From Culex pipiens pallens (Eukaryota > Arthropoda > Insecta > Diptera > Culicidae): a stretch of 64,000 nt of DNA. Position numbers and translations under genes: made by a program. Position 1 is the first letter of the stretch, and each line of letters starts with the position of its first letter. The stretch lies in NCBI RefSeq assembly GCF_016801865.2, contig NC_068938.1:33300129-33364128 (forward strand), in the 5' to 3' direction. Below are positions 22,601-34,214 of this stretch, one piece after another. The notes beneath the pieces are model-generated. The model had not been told where the DNA came from. It searched no databases and worked only from the letters and a program-made list of their open reading frames with translations.

Positions 22601-24914
22601 AATATTTCAACTCTTCAAACTATTCAATTTAATCACGTTTCGTTTGCGTCTTAGACAGCTAAAATCGGTTAAAATGGCACGGGATTATGATTATTTTTAA
22701 AGTGGTTTTTGCGAAAATAGACGAAAATACGCGTTTTTGGGACCAACCTAGCACAATACCCTAACGGCAAAAAAAAAATATTCGGGTCTAATTATTTCGG
22801 CCAAGGAACCCCTTTAAAAAATTGGAGCCCGATCGGAGAACTTTTTTGTCGGTTTAGGCTCTTTTTAAATGGAATTGCTGTATAATATTTTGAATTTTTC
22901 GAAGAATTTGGATAAGTAAACTTGTTTTTAATCATTTTACTGAAATTCAACGCATAATTATAGTTTAACTTAATACAAAAAGGTTGAAAAAAAAAAGCGC
23001 GCAATGGTAAAACTACATCTTTTCTTCCAATATCTGCTGTCATTTGAAACACAAAACTCTACTTTGCTTTCTTCGTAGCAATCACCTCCCATCGATAATA
23101 CCTTCCAGCCCCAAGGATACGGGAAAGCGAAAGCTACCCTCTAATGACAATGATTGATGAAAATTATGATCCAATGTCGGGGAAATATGTTTCATCGATG
23201 GGATGCGCGCTGGCCGGCTTGGTTTTCATCCTCGAACCGAAACACTATACTATTCTTTGTCCTGCTTCCTTGTGGCCTGGGGCAGATTTGATTTCCTTCA
23301 GGGAAAATGGTTGATGGTGTCGAATTAGATTCTGGTTGATACTGTGAAACACTTGGCAGATTAAAGTGAAACTTGAAGCTGAATGTTTTCAATTTTTTGC
23401 AAGGTTGTGTCAGTGATGACAGTTATTGCAAAGGGTTAATTTCATTTAGTATACTGCAACAATAAACCACACACATGAAACAGCAGTCCTTTAATGAATA
23501 TCTGAGTTTCAGGACCTAGTTATCACGAGGCATTATGCACAACTTGTACACGCCGAGCAGCGCTCAGAAATGGAGTCTTTTCATGAACATAAAGGCTAAA
23601 TATAGGCTTCCCAGCAAGTTCTCTCATAACCAACATTCACACAACTGACCAGCACTGCTCCAAACATTATAATTACAAGAAATTCCCTCCTCTCGCCCCC
23701 TTACATTCGTCTGAACTCTGGCCCCGACTCTGGTTACAATCGGAACACTAATTGGCTGGCGTCGTCGGGGCATCAGTGAACCGACACCAAGTACCTACCG
23801 TGCAGCAGTCGTCGTCGATTGCTCGGAAAACCCCTTGAAAGGATTCCCCGGACGGAACGGGGGTGTTTTCAAGAACACACACTCGCATGTTGTGTGGCGG
23901 TCGGGACGGCGGACAAACCAGCCATCAGCTTTGGAGCGTTTTGAGCCGATCGGGTATCCCTACTGGGTGATGGTTTGCGGTTACGGGGATTAGGCACCTG
24001 GAAGCTTCCGATGGACGCCGCGGACCAAAGCGAATGGCCCGTGAGCAAATGCCGTGTAAGCCGTGTTAGGTTGGTGGTCACTTGCATTTGGGGGGGTTTT
24101 GTGTTGGCTAGGTCTTGCGTTCAGTACGTAATTCTTAAATTTCTTCAAAACCTCCAAATATCTCAACGTTGAACTTTACATCCCAAAGCGTAACAGATGG
24201 GGAACGTAATCATAACCGAAATGATTGTTATCTCTTCGAGGTTTCCAAGCGCAACAGGCAGAACTTCGCCGACGCTACCAAGACGATGATGATGTCGGGG
24301 GGAGCGCTCCTGTATCAGTTTTCATCGCCGCCGGATTCCGTCGAACCCCGAAAACCCCATTCCGTCGACGATGTTTACCTTCTGGATTTGGAGTAGGACC
24401 ACCGTGTTTTGCGAGAGGCGAGCTAGGCGAGGTTCGGTGCAGCCTCCAGGCCACTAATGCATGGGTTTAGGGTTAGCAGAATTAGTAGAGCAACAGGAGG
24501 AGAGAGACTAAAGACAGCAAACTTTCCGACAAATACCTTCAGCAAAGTGCTTCTCTCATGATGTTGTGAGCGAATGAGAGGGGGGGATGTTTGCTCAACG
24601 GTTAGGAAATTATCCGCTTAACCAGTTATGCTCCAATTGGAGGTAAATAGCAGGAGCGCAAGCTCTGGGATGAAGTGTGAGTCGATGTTGATGTTTGTTC
24701 ACTTATTCCTAGAACGGATGGTACATTGTATGGAAAGATATATGTACTTACAATCTACAGGTTTTGGGTTTAAAGAAGAACCTTCTTTGGCCCAAATTAA
24801 TTTCTGAATTCGTTAGAAATTGTTCTGACAAAAATGTAAATATTTTAGTATTTATTCATTACTTTACGTTCATCATTAATAAAATTAAAACAATAAAAGA
24901 AAATTTCAAATTTC
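22601..24914. other. No supportable gene; unique intron-like sequence
   Basis: From about 23,060 to 24,470 the composition is more balanced and repeat-poor. Open frames of 66 to 81 codons (for example 24,169-24,396, plus) match nothing I know. A GTAGGTAC donor-like motif on the minus strand near 23,795 lacks a paired acceptor. I see no RNA gene. Confidence 0.4.
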
Positions 24915-24915
24915 T

Positions 24916-25710
24916 GTTTTTTGTTTTTTTGTTTTTTTGTTTTTTGTTTTTTGTTTTTTGTTTTTTGTTTTTTGTTTTTTGTTTTTTGTTTTTTGTTTTT
25001 TGTTTTTTGTTTTTTGTTTTTTGTTTTTTGTTTTTTGTTTTTTGTTTTTTGTTTTTTGTTTTTTGTTTTTTGTTTTTTGTTTTTTGTTTTTTGTTTTTTG
25101 TTTTTTGTTTTTTGTTTTTTGTTTTTTTGTTTTTTGTTTTATGTTTTATGTTTTATGTTTTATGTTTTTGGTTTTTGGTTTTTTGTTTTTTGTTTTTTGT
25201 TTTTTGTTTTTTGTTTTTTGTTTTTTGTTTTTTGTTTTTTGTTTTTTGTTTTTTGTTTTTTGTTTTTTGTTTTTTGTTTTTTGTTTTTTGTTTTTTGTTT
25301 TTTGTTTTTTGTTTTTTGTTTTTTGTTTTTTGTTTTTTGTTTTTTGTTTTTTGTTTTTTGTTTTTTGTTTTTTGTTTTTTGTTTTTTGTTTTTTGTTTTT
25401 TGTTTTTTGTTTTTTGTTTTTTGTTTTTTGTTTTTTGTTTTTTGTTTTTTGTTTTTTGTTTTTTGTTTTTTGTTTTTTGTTTTTTGTTTTTTGTTTTTTG
25501 TTTTTTGTTTTTTGTTTTTTGTTTTTTGTTTTTTGTTTTTTGTTTTTTGTTTTTTGTTTTTTGTTTTTTGTTTTTTGTTTTTTGTTTTTTGTTTTTTGTT
25601 TTTTGTTTTTTGTTTTTTGTTCTTTGTTTTTTGTTTTTTGTTTTTTGTTTTTTGTTTTTTGTTTTTTGTTTTTTGTTTTTTGTTTTTTGTTTTTTGTTTT
25701 TTGTTTTTTG
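24916..25710 (+). repeat. GTTTTTT heptamer array 1
   Basis: Roughly 110 tandem copies of GTTTTTT (CAAAAAA on the other strand) over 795 bp, nearly perfect. One variant patch at about 25,139-25,180 uses GTTTTAT and GTTTTTG units, and there is one TTCTTTG unit at 25,619-25,625. Because the unit length is not a multiple of three, all frames stay open on both strands, producing long FCFLFFV and KQKTKNK ORFs that are artefacts. Confidence 0.97.
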
Positions 25711-26560
25711 GTAATAGCCGCATTCAATGCAAAGTACAATGTTCGAATTCAAACAAGTGCACATTTTAAGAAGACTGTAAGATACAAATTAAAAGAGAAA
25801 ATAATCTTGTAAATCTAGAGTACTTTAAAAGGTCGAACAAAATTGATGGGGTGATTGGTCAGTATAATTGAATAATGCCGTCATAAGTGCAGTGTTTCTG
25901 GGGACGCGCAGTCCTGTTTTTCGTGATAATTTTCGTCTCTTTTGTGTGGGAATAATGTTCCGTCAGCGCAAGCGGATGGTTGTGTGTGTGTGCAAAATGA
26001 AAAAAAAACAAATCTGGATTGTGAGATGGATTTTTGTGGTGTTCTTTTTGTGCTGTATTCGCGATCGTGAAAATCAGGAGTGAGTTGCGCTGTTGCTATA
26101 AAACAAGATCGATCTTGGAATTTATTTATATTAATCGGTGAGTTATTGTGTGCTTAAAGCCCTTTCTTCATCATCGCTGGTTGGAAGGCAATTTGACGGT
26201 TGAGTTCGTTAGTTTTATCGCGTAAAAAATATTTTGATTCATCAAGAACGTTGTGTGGTGCGCGAGTCTTTTTTTTTGTGTTGAAAAGACCTTCCCATAG
26301 CTCCGTAGCTCGGAGGGCTCGACGTCGGTTGTTTGTTTGTTAGCCCTCTCCATAGCATCGTAGCTCGAGAGGCAACGAAAATCAACACCTCATCTAGCTA
26401 ACAGAAAGAAGATCGGAAGGCATTTGATGGTTGAGTTCGTAGCGTCTATTCCGTAACAAATTTATGAATTAAATGGTTATATAATTAAAAATCAGACTAC
26501 GCTATCATTGCAGCATTGCGTTTAACACCTCATTCTATAAATAAACATTATTTGGCTTTA
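25711..26560 (+). mobile_element. Retroelement-like sequence between the two heptamer arrays
   Basis: At about 25,870-25,965, AATGCCGTCATAAGTGC, then GACGCGCAGTC, then TCTCTTTTGTGTG resembles the 5' part of the GATTA-tailed retroposons (AATGGCATCATTAGTGCG, then GACGCGCTGTC, then TTTCTTTTGTGTC). The following 500 bp contains internally repeated TAGCTCCGTAGCTCG/GCATCGTAGCTCG phrases. This looks like the untranslated leader of a non-LTR element. No reverse-transcriptase frame is present and ends are approximate. Confidence 0.4.
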
Positions 26561-27096
26561 TCTTTCCACAGCCGGCTGTCTAAGATTAAACCATTTCATT
26601 TAAAATTTAACAACAGTTAAACGGGAAATGTCTCATCCGCAGCATCCGATTGTTTGCCTTGAGAATAATATATAAAACCTTTCAACAAACACTACGATTT
26701 TGGGTCGCATCATCATCTTCTATGATGAATCCTGACCAAGCACCCTATCCTACTAACAAATTTTCAGGTTCCTGGCGCTTGTGGGGTGTAAGCACAGAGT
26801 AAATCAGCTGCCCTAGTAGCAACCTGCGCTAACTAACATTCCCGTCCCTTAAAATCGAGATCTACAAACTGACATGGTGGGCGCCGTTGGTGGCCAATGA
26901 CTGTTACCTATTCGCAACTGATCTAGTTTTAGCAATCATGGTGTTTTGTCTTTTCGGCGCATTCATAAATGCTGTTGATAAGGGAAACACCACTAGATCG
27001 TCGAAGCCTATGATCAGTAGTGCAGAAAGGATTTTACGGTTCTGTTCAGCAACGGAGGGGCAACCATGGGTGGTCTCTCATGCTCATGCTCATTTC
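26561..27096 (+). mobile_element. Segment shared with the retroposon at 32.7-34.2 kb
   Basis: CCACAGCCGGCTGTCTAAG (about 26,566) and AGCATCCGATTGTTTGCCTT (about 26,640) recur in inverted orientation near 33,366-33,391 and 33,180-33,300, in the same relative order. An open frame from 26,887 runs about 70 codons (starting MVANDCYLFA) before entering the heptamer array and is not recognised. The segment ends in an ATGCTC repeat directly before the GTTTTTT array, consistent with a retroposon 3' end and tail, but no target duplication was found. Confidence 0.45.
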
Positions 27097-27866
27097 GTTT
27101 TTTGTTTTTTTGTTTTTTGTTTTTTGTTTTTTGTTTTTTGTTTTTTGTTTTTTGTTTTTGTTTTTTGTTTTTTGTTTTTTGTTTTTTGTTTTTTGTTTTT
27201 TGTTTTTTGTTTTTTGTTTTTTGTTTTTTGTTTTTTGTTTTTTGTTTTTTGTTTTTTGTTTTTTGTTTTTTGTTTTTTGTTTTTTGTTTTTTGTTTTTTT
27301 GTTTTTTGTTTTTTGTTTTTTGTTTTTTGTTTTTTGTTTTTTGTTTTTTGTTTTTTGTTTTTTGTTTTTTGTTTTTTGTTTTTTGTTTTTTGTTTTTTGT
27401 TTTTTGTTTTTTGTTTTTTGTTTTTTGTTTTTTGTTTTTTGTTTTTTGTTTTTTGTTTTTTGTTTTTTGTTTTTTGTTTTTTGTTTTTTGTTTTTTGTTT
27501 TTTGTTTTTTGTTTTTTGTTTTTTGTTTTTTGTTTTTTGTTTTTTGTTTTTTGTTTTTTGTTTTTTGTTTTTTGTTTTTTGTTTTTTGTTTTTTGTTTTT
27601 TGTTTTTTGTTTTTTGTTTTTTGTTTTTTGTTTTTTGTTTTTTGTTTTTTTGTTTTTTGTTTTTTGTTTTTTGTTTTTTGTTTTTTGTTTTTTGTTTTTT
27701 GTTTTTTGTTTTTTGTTTTTTGTTTTTTGTTTTTTGTTTTTTGTTTTTTGTTTTTTGTTTTTTGTTTTTTGTTTTTTGTTTTTTGTTTTTTGATTTTTTG
27801 TTTTTTGTTTTTTGTTTTTTGTTTTTTGTTTTTTATTTTTTGTTTTTTTTTTTGTTTTTTGTTTTA
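27097..27866 (+). repeat. GTTTTTT heptamer array 2
   Basis: A second array of about 110 near-perfect GTTTTTT units in the same orientation as array 1, about 1.4 kb away. A few units have one extra or missing T, and the last 80 bp is slightly degenerate. The open frames through it are artefacts. It may be an over-expanded 3' tail of the retroelement-like DNA to its left. Confidence 0.97.
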
Positions 27867-29467
27867 TTGACAGGAAGTTTATCAAAATTCAATCCTGACT
27901 GAAAAACAATCAACTTGAAAAAATATTAGTTTCGAAATTCATTCTATCTTCTGGATGTTAGCATCGCCATTATTCAACTTAAATTCTCCTTTTATATCAA
28001 TTTAAATCAATTATTTCAATTCATACAATTGAAATCCACCCTGAAATGCAAGCAATCCATTCCATGGATAAATAAAACGAAATCAATATTATCATATCAA
28101 ACCCTTGCCAGCAGAAATAATCAAATGAAACGTAATGTTGAAGCTCGTTGAATGTCATATCGTTTTTTTCAGTGACAGAAATTGCAACCATAAAAATTGT
28201 ATTTGAGAACAGCAGTCGAACAAATTTGAAGGATAAATGATGCAATCATAGTACTTTTTTAAACTCATTTCCACGGAAAGTTTCCTTCGTCCAAAAATAG
28301 GCAAACCTACCCTACCCACCTCAGCTTAACCTCGGCCAAAATTTATTCATTTCTGCTTCCGAAGCCGATGGGCTAATATTCTGTCATGATTTATTCCCTT
28401 TGTTTCGCAACGCTGACATTCGGAGGCTCTCGAATTGAAATATTTCATTATCATAATGGCTTGAGCGTAGAAAAACGAGCTCGTCGTGATTTGCTTTTTT
28501 TTCGGTTGCCAAACTGATTTCAATTATGCAATCGTGCGCGCTCCTTGCGCGGGAAAATCCACCTTTCAACACCGTGGACAACGTGCTGATTGTTGTTGTT
28601 TTTTTTCTGTTTTTGGGATTTCATTTTTCAATTGTACCTTTTCACCGCCCCCGCCACGCTGTCAGAACCAATGTTCGATTGAATAGTTTATTGTTGAGTT
28701 TTCCCCCTCACGCTTCTCCCTGGTTTTCCGCGTTGAAAACGATATGACAGGTGTTCCGTAGTACAAAACTTACACGGGTTTTCAAAGTTTGCCCCCTGAC
28801 CAGCACACCGACAACTCCAACAATGCCGGGGTTCGACTAACAAGTTTCGTGTTTGGGGGAGGTGAAAAATCGGGACATGTTTAAACTAGCGTGGCTTGTT
28901 CCCCCTATTTAGACATGTAGTAGAATGAGGGGTGAGGGCGTGTCGGAAAAACTCATTTTTACCTTTTTCAAACTACCCCCCAATTGTGGGTTACCACGTG
29001 ACACCTGAAAAGAGGGATCGGACAAGTTTATGGGACCGACCAACCCACCACCAACCGACGGCCCCCGGGGGAAAATTGAAAAATAATTGAGCAGATGTCA
29101 GAGTTGATTTCATTAACGAGCCATCGCCGCCGGTGTGTTCATTTAAGTGATGATTGCCGGTAGGCTGGTGGGAGGCGGATTTTTCGTTTCCGGGGTCGAT
29201 GATTTGGGGGAGTTGGAAACTTTTCAAAAGGATGGTATGAGTGAGTCGTAATTGGGTCAGTGTGGGAAGTTTTTTGGAGAAACTTTATTGGAATAAATTA
29301 ACGACTAACCAAAATAGTAAGTGCATCGAAAAAAGTATACAACATGTTATGAGCTTGTAAAGGAGACATTTTTCAACAAATTCCCTGGAATATCCTGGGA
29401 AATTTCAAATTTATTGAAGATTGTTCTAATCACGGTATTTTGAAAACAAATTTGTATAGGACTGCAT
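27867..29467. other. No gene seen; unique intron-like sequence
   Basis: Balanced composition at about 28,500-29,250. Open frames there (66 to 78 codons on either strand) are unrecognised. At about 29,370-29,460, AAATTCCCTGGAATATCCTGG-like sequence (interrupted) hints at a decayed piece of the CCCGGGAAT hAT-like family. Confidence 0.4.
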
Positions 29468-29710
29468 TAGAGCGTCCAATTTTTCGGAAGAAATTCGAGG
29501 AATTCCCGGGAAATAAGAAATTTATTAAAAATTGTTCTGATCCTGGTTCTGGATAGTATTTTGCAACATTGTATAGAATAGCAACTTAAATCGTCAAAAT
29601 AAGTGTGAAAAAATACGACTACAAGAAAATATATTGATTTTCTTAATTTTTAAGCTGTCTTTAAATTCAGTCAAAATATCCAAAAATTTGATCAGTATTT
29701 TTTCGTTAAG
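29468..29710 (+). mobile_element. Left end of a CCCGGGAAT hAT-like element, decayed
   Basis: TAGAGCGTCCAATTTTTCGG at about 29,468 matches the terminal repeat of the complete element at 43,917. It is followed by GAGGAATTCCCGGGAAAT and AAATTTATTAAAAATTGTT in the same order as that copy. No right end was found, so this is a truncated relic. Confidence 0.6.
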
Positions 29711-29933
29711 CACACAGAAAAAAAAATCATGGTAAAATTTCATCTAAAAAGGGGTACATCTTTTATGTCAGAAAAAATGTGTAATTTTACCTCTGAAAAT
29801 GTGTAATTTTACCACTATTCTGGTGTAATGTCGCTTTTTCAGTCTAAATAGAGGTAAAATTACATCATTAAAGAGGTAATATTCAACCTTCTAAAATTAC
29901 ACCTTCCAAATTTACACATTTTTTTGCTGTGCA
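29711..29933. mobile_element. About 223-bp miniature element rich in TGTAATTTTAC
   Basis: The ends are GCACACAGAAAAAAAAAT and, inverted, GCACAGCAAAAAAATGTG, an imperfect terminal repeat. Inside, GTAATTTTAC/GTAAAATTAC motifs recur in both orientations. It lies next to or within the decayed element that starts at 29,468. The target duplication could not be assigned. Confidence 0.55.
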
Positions 29934-31122
29934 GAAGACATTTTTTTTCATTCACATTGTTCAAAGTAAGCTAAATGAATAAAATTGCTTTTAAATTTGT
30001 CTCTGTGACCAGTTTGAAGGAAAAATGATGTATATGATGATAATTAAGTTGAAATAAAAAAAGTATGCAGCAAACATTTTTTTCATTGCAATAAATTTAA
30101 ATGAAAAAAAATATTCTGAAAATAAGTTTTTCATGGCAAATATTTTTTACAGACCAAGTCTTGCTGGTTTGATCTCATGAATCTCTTTCACTTGAAATAC
30201 CATTTTTATGCAATCACAAGTTAACGTTTTCAAATATTTGGCGTGGGTTATTAAAATTTGTGTGCATTTTAGGGCATCTTTTATATTATAGTTTTTTTAA
30301 ATGATTTTTTTATGATTCAGCAAAATTAATTACTTCGCTTAAAAGAATTTTCTTTTTCGTAAAATAGTATAGTAAATTCATTTTTAAATTTCTTACGCCC
30401 TTGGTAGATGTAGTGCTCTTTACATTTAAAACCAAAAAAAAATTTGATCTTGGCGGGAAGAGGTACCTTATCTTCAAAAAAAAAAAAAAAAAACCATTTT
30501 CGCTTGATAAGCTTACAAAATTGTAATTTTCATTTCATAAAATTGTATATAAAGTTGTCCACTTGTAAATGCTTTAGAAACTAATATCTTCTAAAAAAAA
30601 AAATTCATGAAATTTTCACTCGAACTGGTAAGGTCAATAAGAACAGTAAATTGAATTTAATAAAGACAAATTAAGTTCATTCACTTAATTTTTTAAATTA
30701 AAAAAAAATGTGCCTGTAAAAATTCCGCATGAATTTCCGAATTCTCACGAAACTTATAAATTTCCAGGGAAAGGCCATGGCTAAATTTATTTAAATTTTC
30801 CTCAATTTCCCCAGAAATAGAAAAATAAAAGCAGCCGCTAAAAATTCAAATTTGCCTTAAAACATAAAATTGAATTTAAATTAACTTAAATACACTGTAA
30901 ATCGATTATTTTTGCAGATTATGAAAATAGGGCAACTTTGGACTCATCCAAATTATTAATTTTAAGACCACACTTTGAAAAAAGTCATAACAATATGGGA
31001 AATCATAAATTCATAAGCTGTAATAGTGTTAAAACATGTTGTGATTTTGCTTCAAAATTTTGTAAAATAGGCTTGAAATCTGAAATTTTATACTTTATCA
31101 CTTTAGGAAAATTTGAACCAGG
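29934..31122. other. AT-rich, no gene
   Basis: Strongly AT-rich with long A runs (30,476-30,492). At about 30,730-30,830, phrases like AAATTTCCAGGGAAAGG may be further remains of the CCCGGGAAT family. Nothing else is supportable. Confidence 0.4.
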
Positions 31123-31134
31123 TTAGGTGTGAGC

Positions 31135-31359
31135 GCACTCGTGGGTCTCGTGGCGCAGGGGTAGCGGCTTCGGCTGCCGATCCCGATGATGCTATGAGAC
31201 GCGGGTTCGATTCCCGCCTTATCCACTGAGCTTCTATCGGATGGTGAAGTAAAACGTCGGTCCCGGTTTCTCCTGTCTCGTCAGAGGCGCTGGAGCAGAA
31301 ATCCCACGTTAGAGGAAGGCCATGCCCCGGGGGGCGTTGTGCCAATAGTTTCGTTTTTT
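31135..31359 (+). mobile_element. tRNA-derived SINE with 12-bp target duplications
   Basis: A perfect A box TGGCGCAGGGG (31,151-31,161) and a perfect B box GGTTCGATTCC (31,204-31,214) mark an RNA polymerase III promoter in a tRNA-like head. A unique body and a short T-rich 3' end (CGTTTTTTT) follow. The flanks are TTAGGTGTGAGC on both sides (31,123-31,134 and 31,360-31,371). The exact duplication implies a fairly recent insertion by target-primed reverse transcription. Confidence 0.9.
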
Positions 31360-31401
31360 TTAGGTGTGAGCAAAATTTAATGACATGCCACAAAAATTTA
31401 A

Positions 31402-31986
31402 CCCTCTACAACCTAACCCCGCCTTTAGACGGGCTTCGATTTAAAAAATCGCCAAAAATCAATTTTTCAACCAATTTTTGATCTTTAAAAAGCATTGGAA
31501 AGAAGAACTCTTAAAATTTTTGAAAATTTATGGGTTGGAAGTTTTACTTGTTTTATGTGACTTTGCCAATGTTTTTAAAAATGTCATTTTTTTAGAGGTC
31601 AACTTTAGCAGTGTTTTTTACTAACATTTCTTATATTTTAAGTTAAAAGAAGTATGCAGTAATTTTTCTAGTGCCCCAGACTATGCCTCTACGCATTTAT
31701 TTACAATTTAAATGATAATGGTGCCATTTATAGCAGAACATGTGAAAAACATGCAAAAAGTTGAAAAAATTACTGAAAAAACATGAAAAAATTAGATAGG
31801 CAAAATGTAATGAAAGGAGGTGGTAGAGTAGGCCAAATACTACCAAAACCAAACATAAACTAAGCAAGATAAATGCAGATTAAAATACTAAAAATGAAAC
31901 AACAAAAACATAAAACAAGAGAAGTAAAGCTTTTCGTAGAACAAAAGTTGCTCAAAATGACCTCCAAAAATTTGGGCAGTAGAGGG
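31402..31986. mobile_element. 585-bp TTAA-flanked (piggyBac-like) miniature element
   Basis: The left end is TTAA then CCCTCTAC and the right end is GTAGAGGG then TTAA (31,398-31,401 and 31,987-31,990). TTAA duplications with CCC/GGG termini are the piggyBac signature. The interior is AT-rich and non-coding, so it would need a transposase from elsewhere. It lies only 26 bp from the SINE on its left. Confidence 0.8.
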
Positions 31987-31990
31987 TTAA

Positions 31991-32685
31991 GCAGAAAGTC
32001 ATGCTGAAAATATGTTTTTAACGACAAATATTTAACGTTTCTAAAACAGGTCTCATTTTTTTGTTTTCTATCGTCTCGTGTTTTTTACTTGAACAACTTT
32101 TTCTAAACTTAATCAAAACTCAATGTTTTAAAATAATTGAAGAATGTTATCAGATGACATTATTTATAATATGGTTTCCGTGACATGGTTTTCAACTTAA
32201 TAAAAGACTTCAAAATGCGTTTTGTGTATCTGCACAAAACGTACAAATTGCAAAAATGTTAGGTCATGCCAGATAAATTGACAAATTAGAAAAACGTAAC
32301 GCATCGCGTAAAAAGACGTTTCTCTAGAGAAATAAATGTTTTAAATTGTACGCAAAATCAACCTCAATCCACAATCAATCTTTCATTTCATCAAATTTTT
32401 ATCACCCATGGTAGTACCAGATTTTTTAAAAATACAAAATGTTATTCATCGAGTACAATTCAACGAAAAGAAAAACTTCTACTGTCACAATTCTATTTTT
32501 TATGTTTTTCCATGTTCAGAAAGTCAATTTGAGCAACTATTGTATTGATTTTGCTTGTCTTGTTCCATTTTTAGTATTTTTATTCCGCAATTTTTTTAAA
32601 AGTTACAATTTCTTAATCATCCTCTAAAATGCTTCAGTGTAATCACTTTCTAGTCCTCAACATTATCCTAACCACACAACCAGCA
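31991..32685. other. AT-rich spacer, no gene
   Basis: AT-rich with a short inverted pair near 32,215-32,250 (GCGTTTTGTG and CACAAAACG). No coding frame or element boundary is supportable. Confidence 0.4.
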
Positions 32686-32710
32686 CCACCAATCTATTAT
32701 GTTCAGCTCA

Positions 32711-34189
32711 TTCGCATTCGCATTCGCATTCGCATTCGCATGGAGATGGTGATCTTAGCGGGTTGCAGACTGGATTTCGTCATGTATGTGTGTTAATTGT
32801 CCTGCCCAGGTTGCTTAGAAATTGATTAGAGGGAATTAAAACCAATTCTACCAGAACAGGACAGGTAGCACCATGAGAGCCATCCATTGCCGGCCGCTCC
32901 CATCTCCACCATTCACCGGGAGAGGAATAAGGATTAGGAGCACGGAAAGTGTTGATGCTGAATTTACTTAGAAAAAGGTAGCGAAACCGCAGGCTCTTTT
33001 TCCCAACCTTATTGTGGAACTCGATCAAACTGACCATTTGATCAAATTTAATTGAATTTAAACAACAAGGATGCGTAAATGTCGCGTGGAGTTGGTAGTT
33101 GTGATGGGTAAAGGTCTGGGATTCACCCTAAGCAAGCGATACGACCATTGGCATAAATGAAGTTAACTGTTAGATTTTTATTCTCAAGGCAAGCAATCGG
33201 ATGCTGCTGTTGAGACAATTCCCGTTTAGATTAAGTAAAGTTTATTATTTTAACAGGATTGAAAATTTATTCTCAAAGCAAGCAGTCGGATGCTGCTGAG
33301 AAAGTGTTATTATTATTTCAGTGTATTTTATATTTTAATCCCGACGCGAACATTTGTTTGAGATCTAATCTTAGACAGCCGGCTGTGGAAAGAAAAGATC
33401 CATGCGCCTAAATTACAATCATCATTTATTCCAGTACGATTCATTTTTACGTTTACGGAAGCGATGAAGTTATGAATACAAAACATAAAAATAAAATACT
33501 GTTTCAATTCAGTTAAAATAATTAAAAAATAAACAAAAGGAACCGAACGCGACAAAAGTATAAACTAAAAATAGAAAAAAGTAAAATAAAGAACGCTCTC
33601 ACCCGAGTCCAGCAACGATTACGGCAAGCAGCAGCTCACAGCAAGTTCACTCAGCTGACGACGAGGCCAGTGGAGCCACATCCCTGCGCCGGACAAGCGA
33701 CGACCATATCCAGGCACGACGCAGAACTTTCTCTCTTACTGCTTTTTGGCCCATTCGATCAAAAATCTGTAGGTTTGCAGAAAGTCTGCATGTTCAAATT
33801 TGGCCCTTCTCGAAAACTACACCCCAACATCGAATGACGTTTGACCCAACACTCGCGACGCTGTAGCAGAATCCACCTCCTGTCATTGCTTCGGCAGTGG
33901 CACGATTTCGTCGCTGTCATCGGCGAACCAAGACAGCACACACACTAGTCAACTCCCTCTCACCCTCTCCCTCCCACGATCGGCAACTCCACCAAACAAA
34001 ATCGCAGGAAAAACACTTAAAACCGCAATATCCGAGAAAACTTCACTTTTCCCAAATAGCCCATCACTCATTCCACTGATTGTACCCATTTCACGGCCAC
34101 AAAAACGACAAATGCAATGAAAAATCCTTCTAATTTAACGCGGCGATGCACAACACGACCGAAGCCAAGATGGCTACTTCCCGATCCCC
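32711..34189 (-). mobile_element. 1.48-kb retroposon with TGCGAA tail and 25-bp target duplications
   Basis: An exact 25-bp direct repeat (32,686-32,710 and 34,190-34,214, containing ACCAATCTATTATGTTC) flanks the element. Directly inside the left copy are five TTCGCA units (32,711-32,740), which read on the minus strand as a TGCGAA 3' tail. The 5' end on the minus strand begins GGGGGATCGGGAAGTAG at 34,189. There is no reverse transcriptase or other long frame. It shares two blocks with 26,561-26,670 and contains one of them twice (about 33,180 and 33,268). It is best read as a non-autonomous LINE derivative, complete at both ends. Confidence 0.85.
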
Positions 34190-34214
34190 CCACCAATCTA
34201 TTATGTTCAGCTCA

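Noticed and set aside
23785..23810. Possible minus-strand donor GTAGGTAC
   Set aside because: Preceded by CACG rather than AG, with no paired acceptor or recognisable coding frame.
24764..25812. Open frames of up to 316 codons on both strands
   Set aside because: They arise only from the GTTTTTT array. A 7-bp unit without stops keeps every frame open and gives FCFLFFV or KQKTKNK repeats.
26887..27902. Open frames of up to 327 codons through the second heptamer array
   Set aside because: Same artefact. Only about 70 codons before the array are non-repeat and they match nothing I know.
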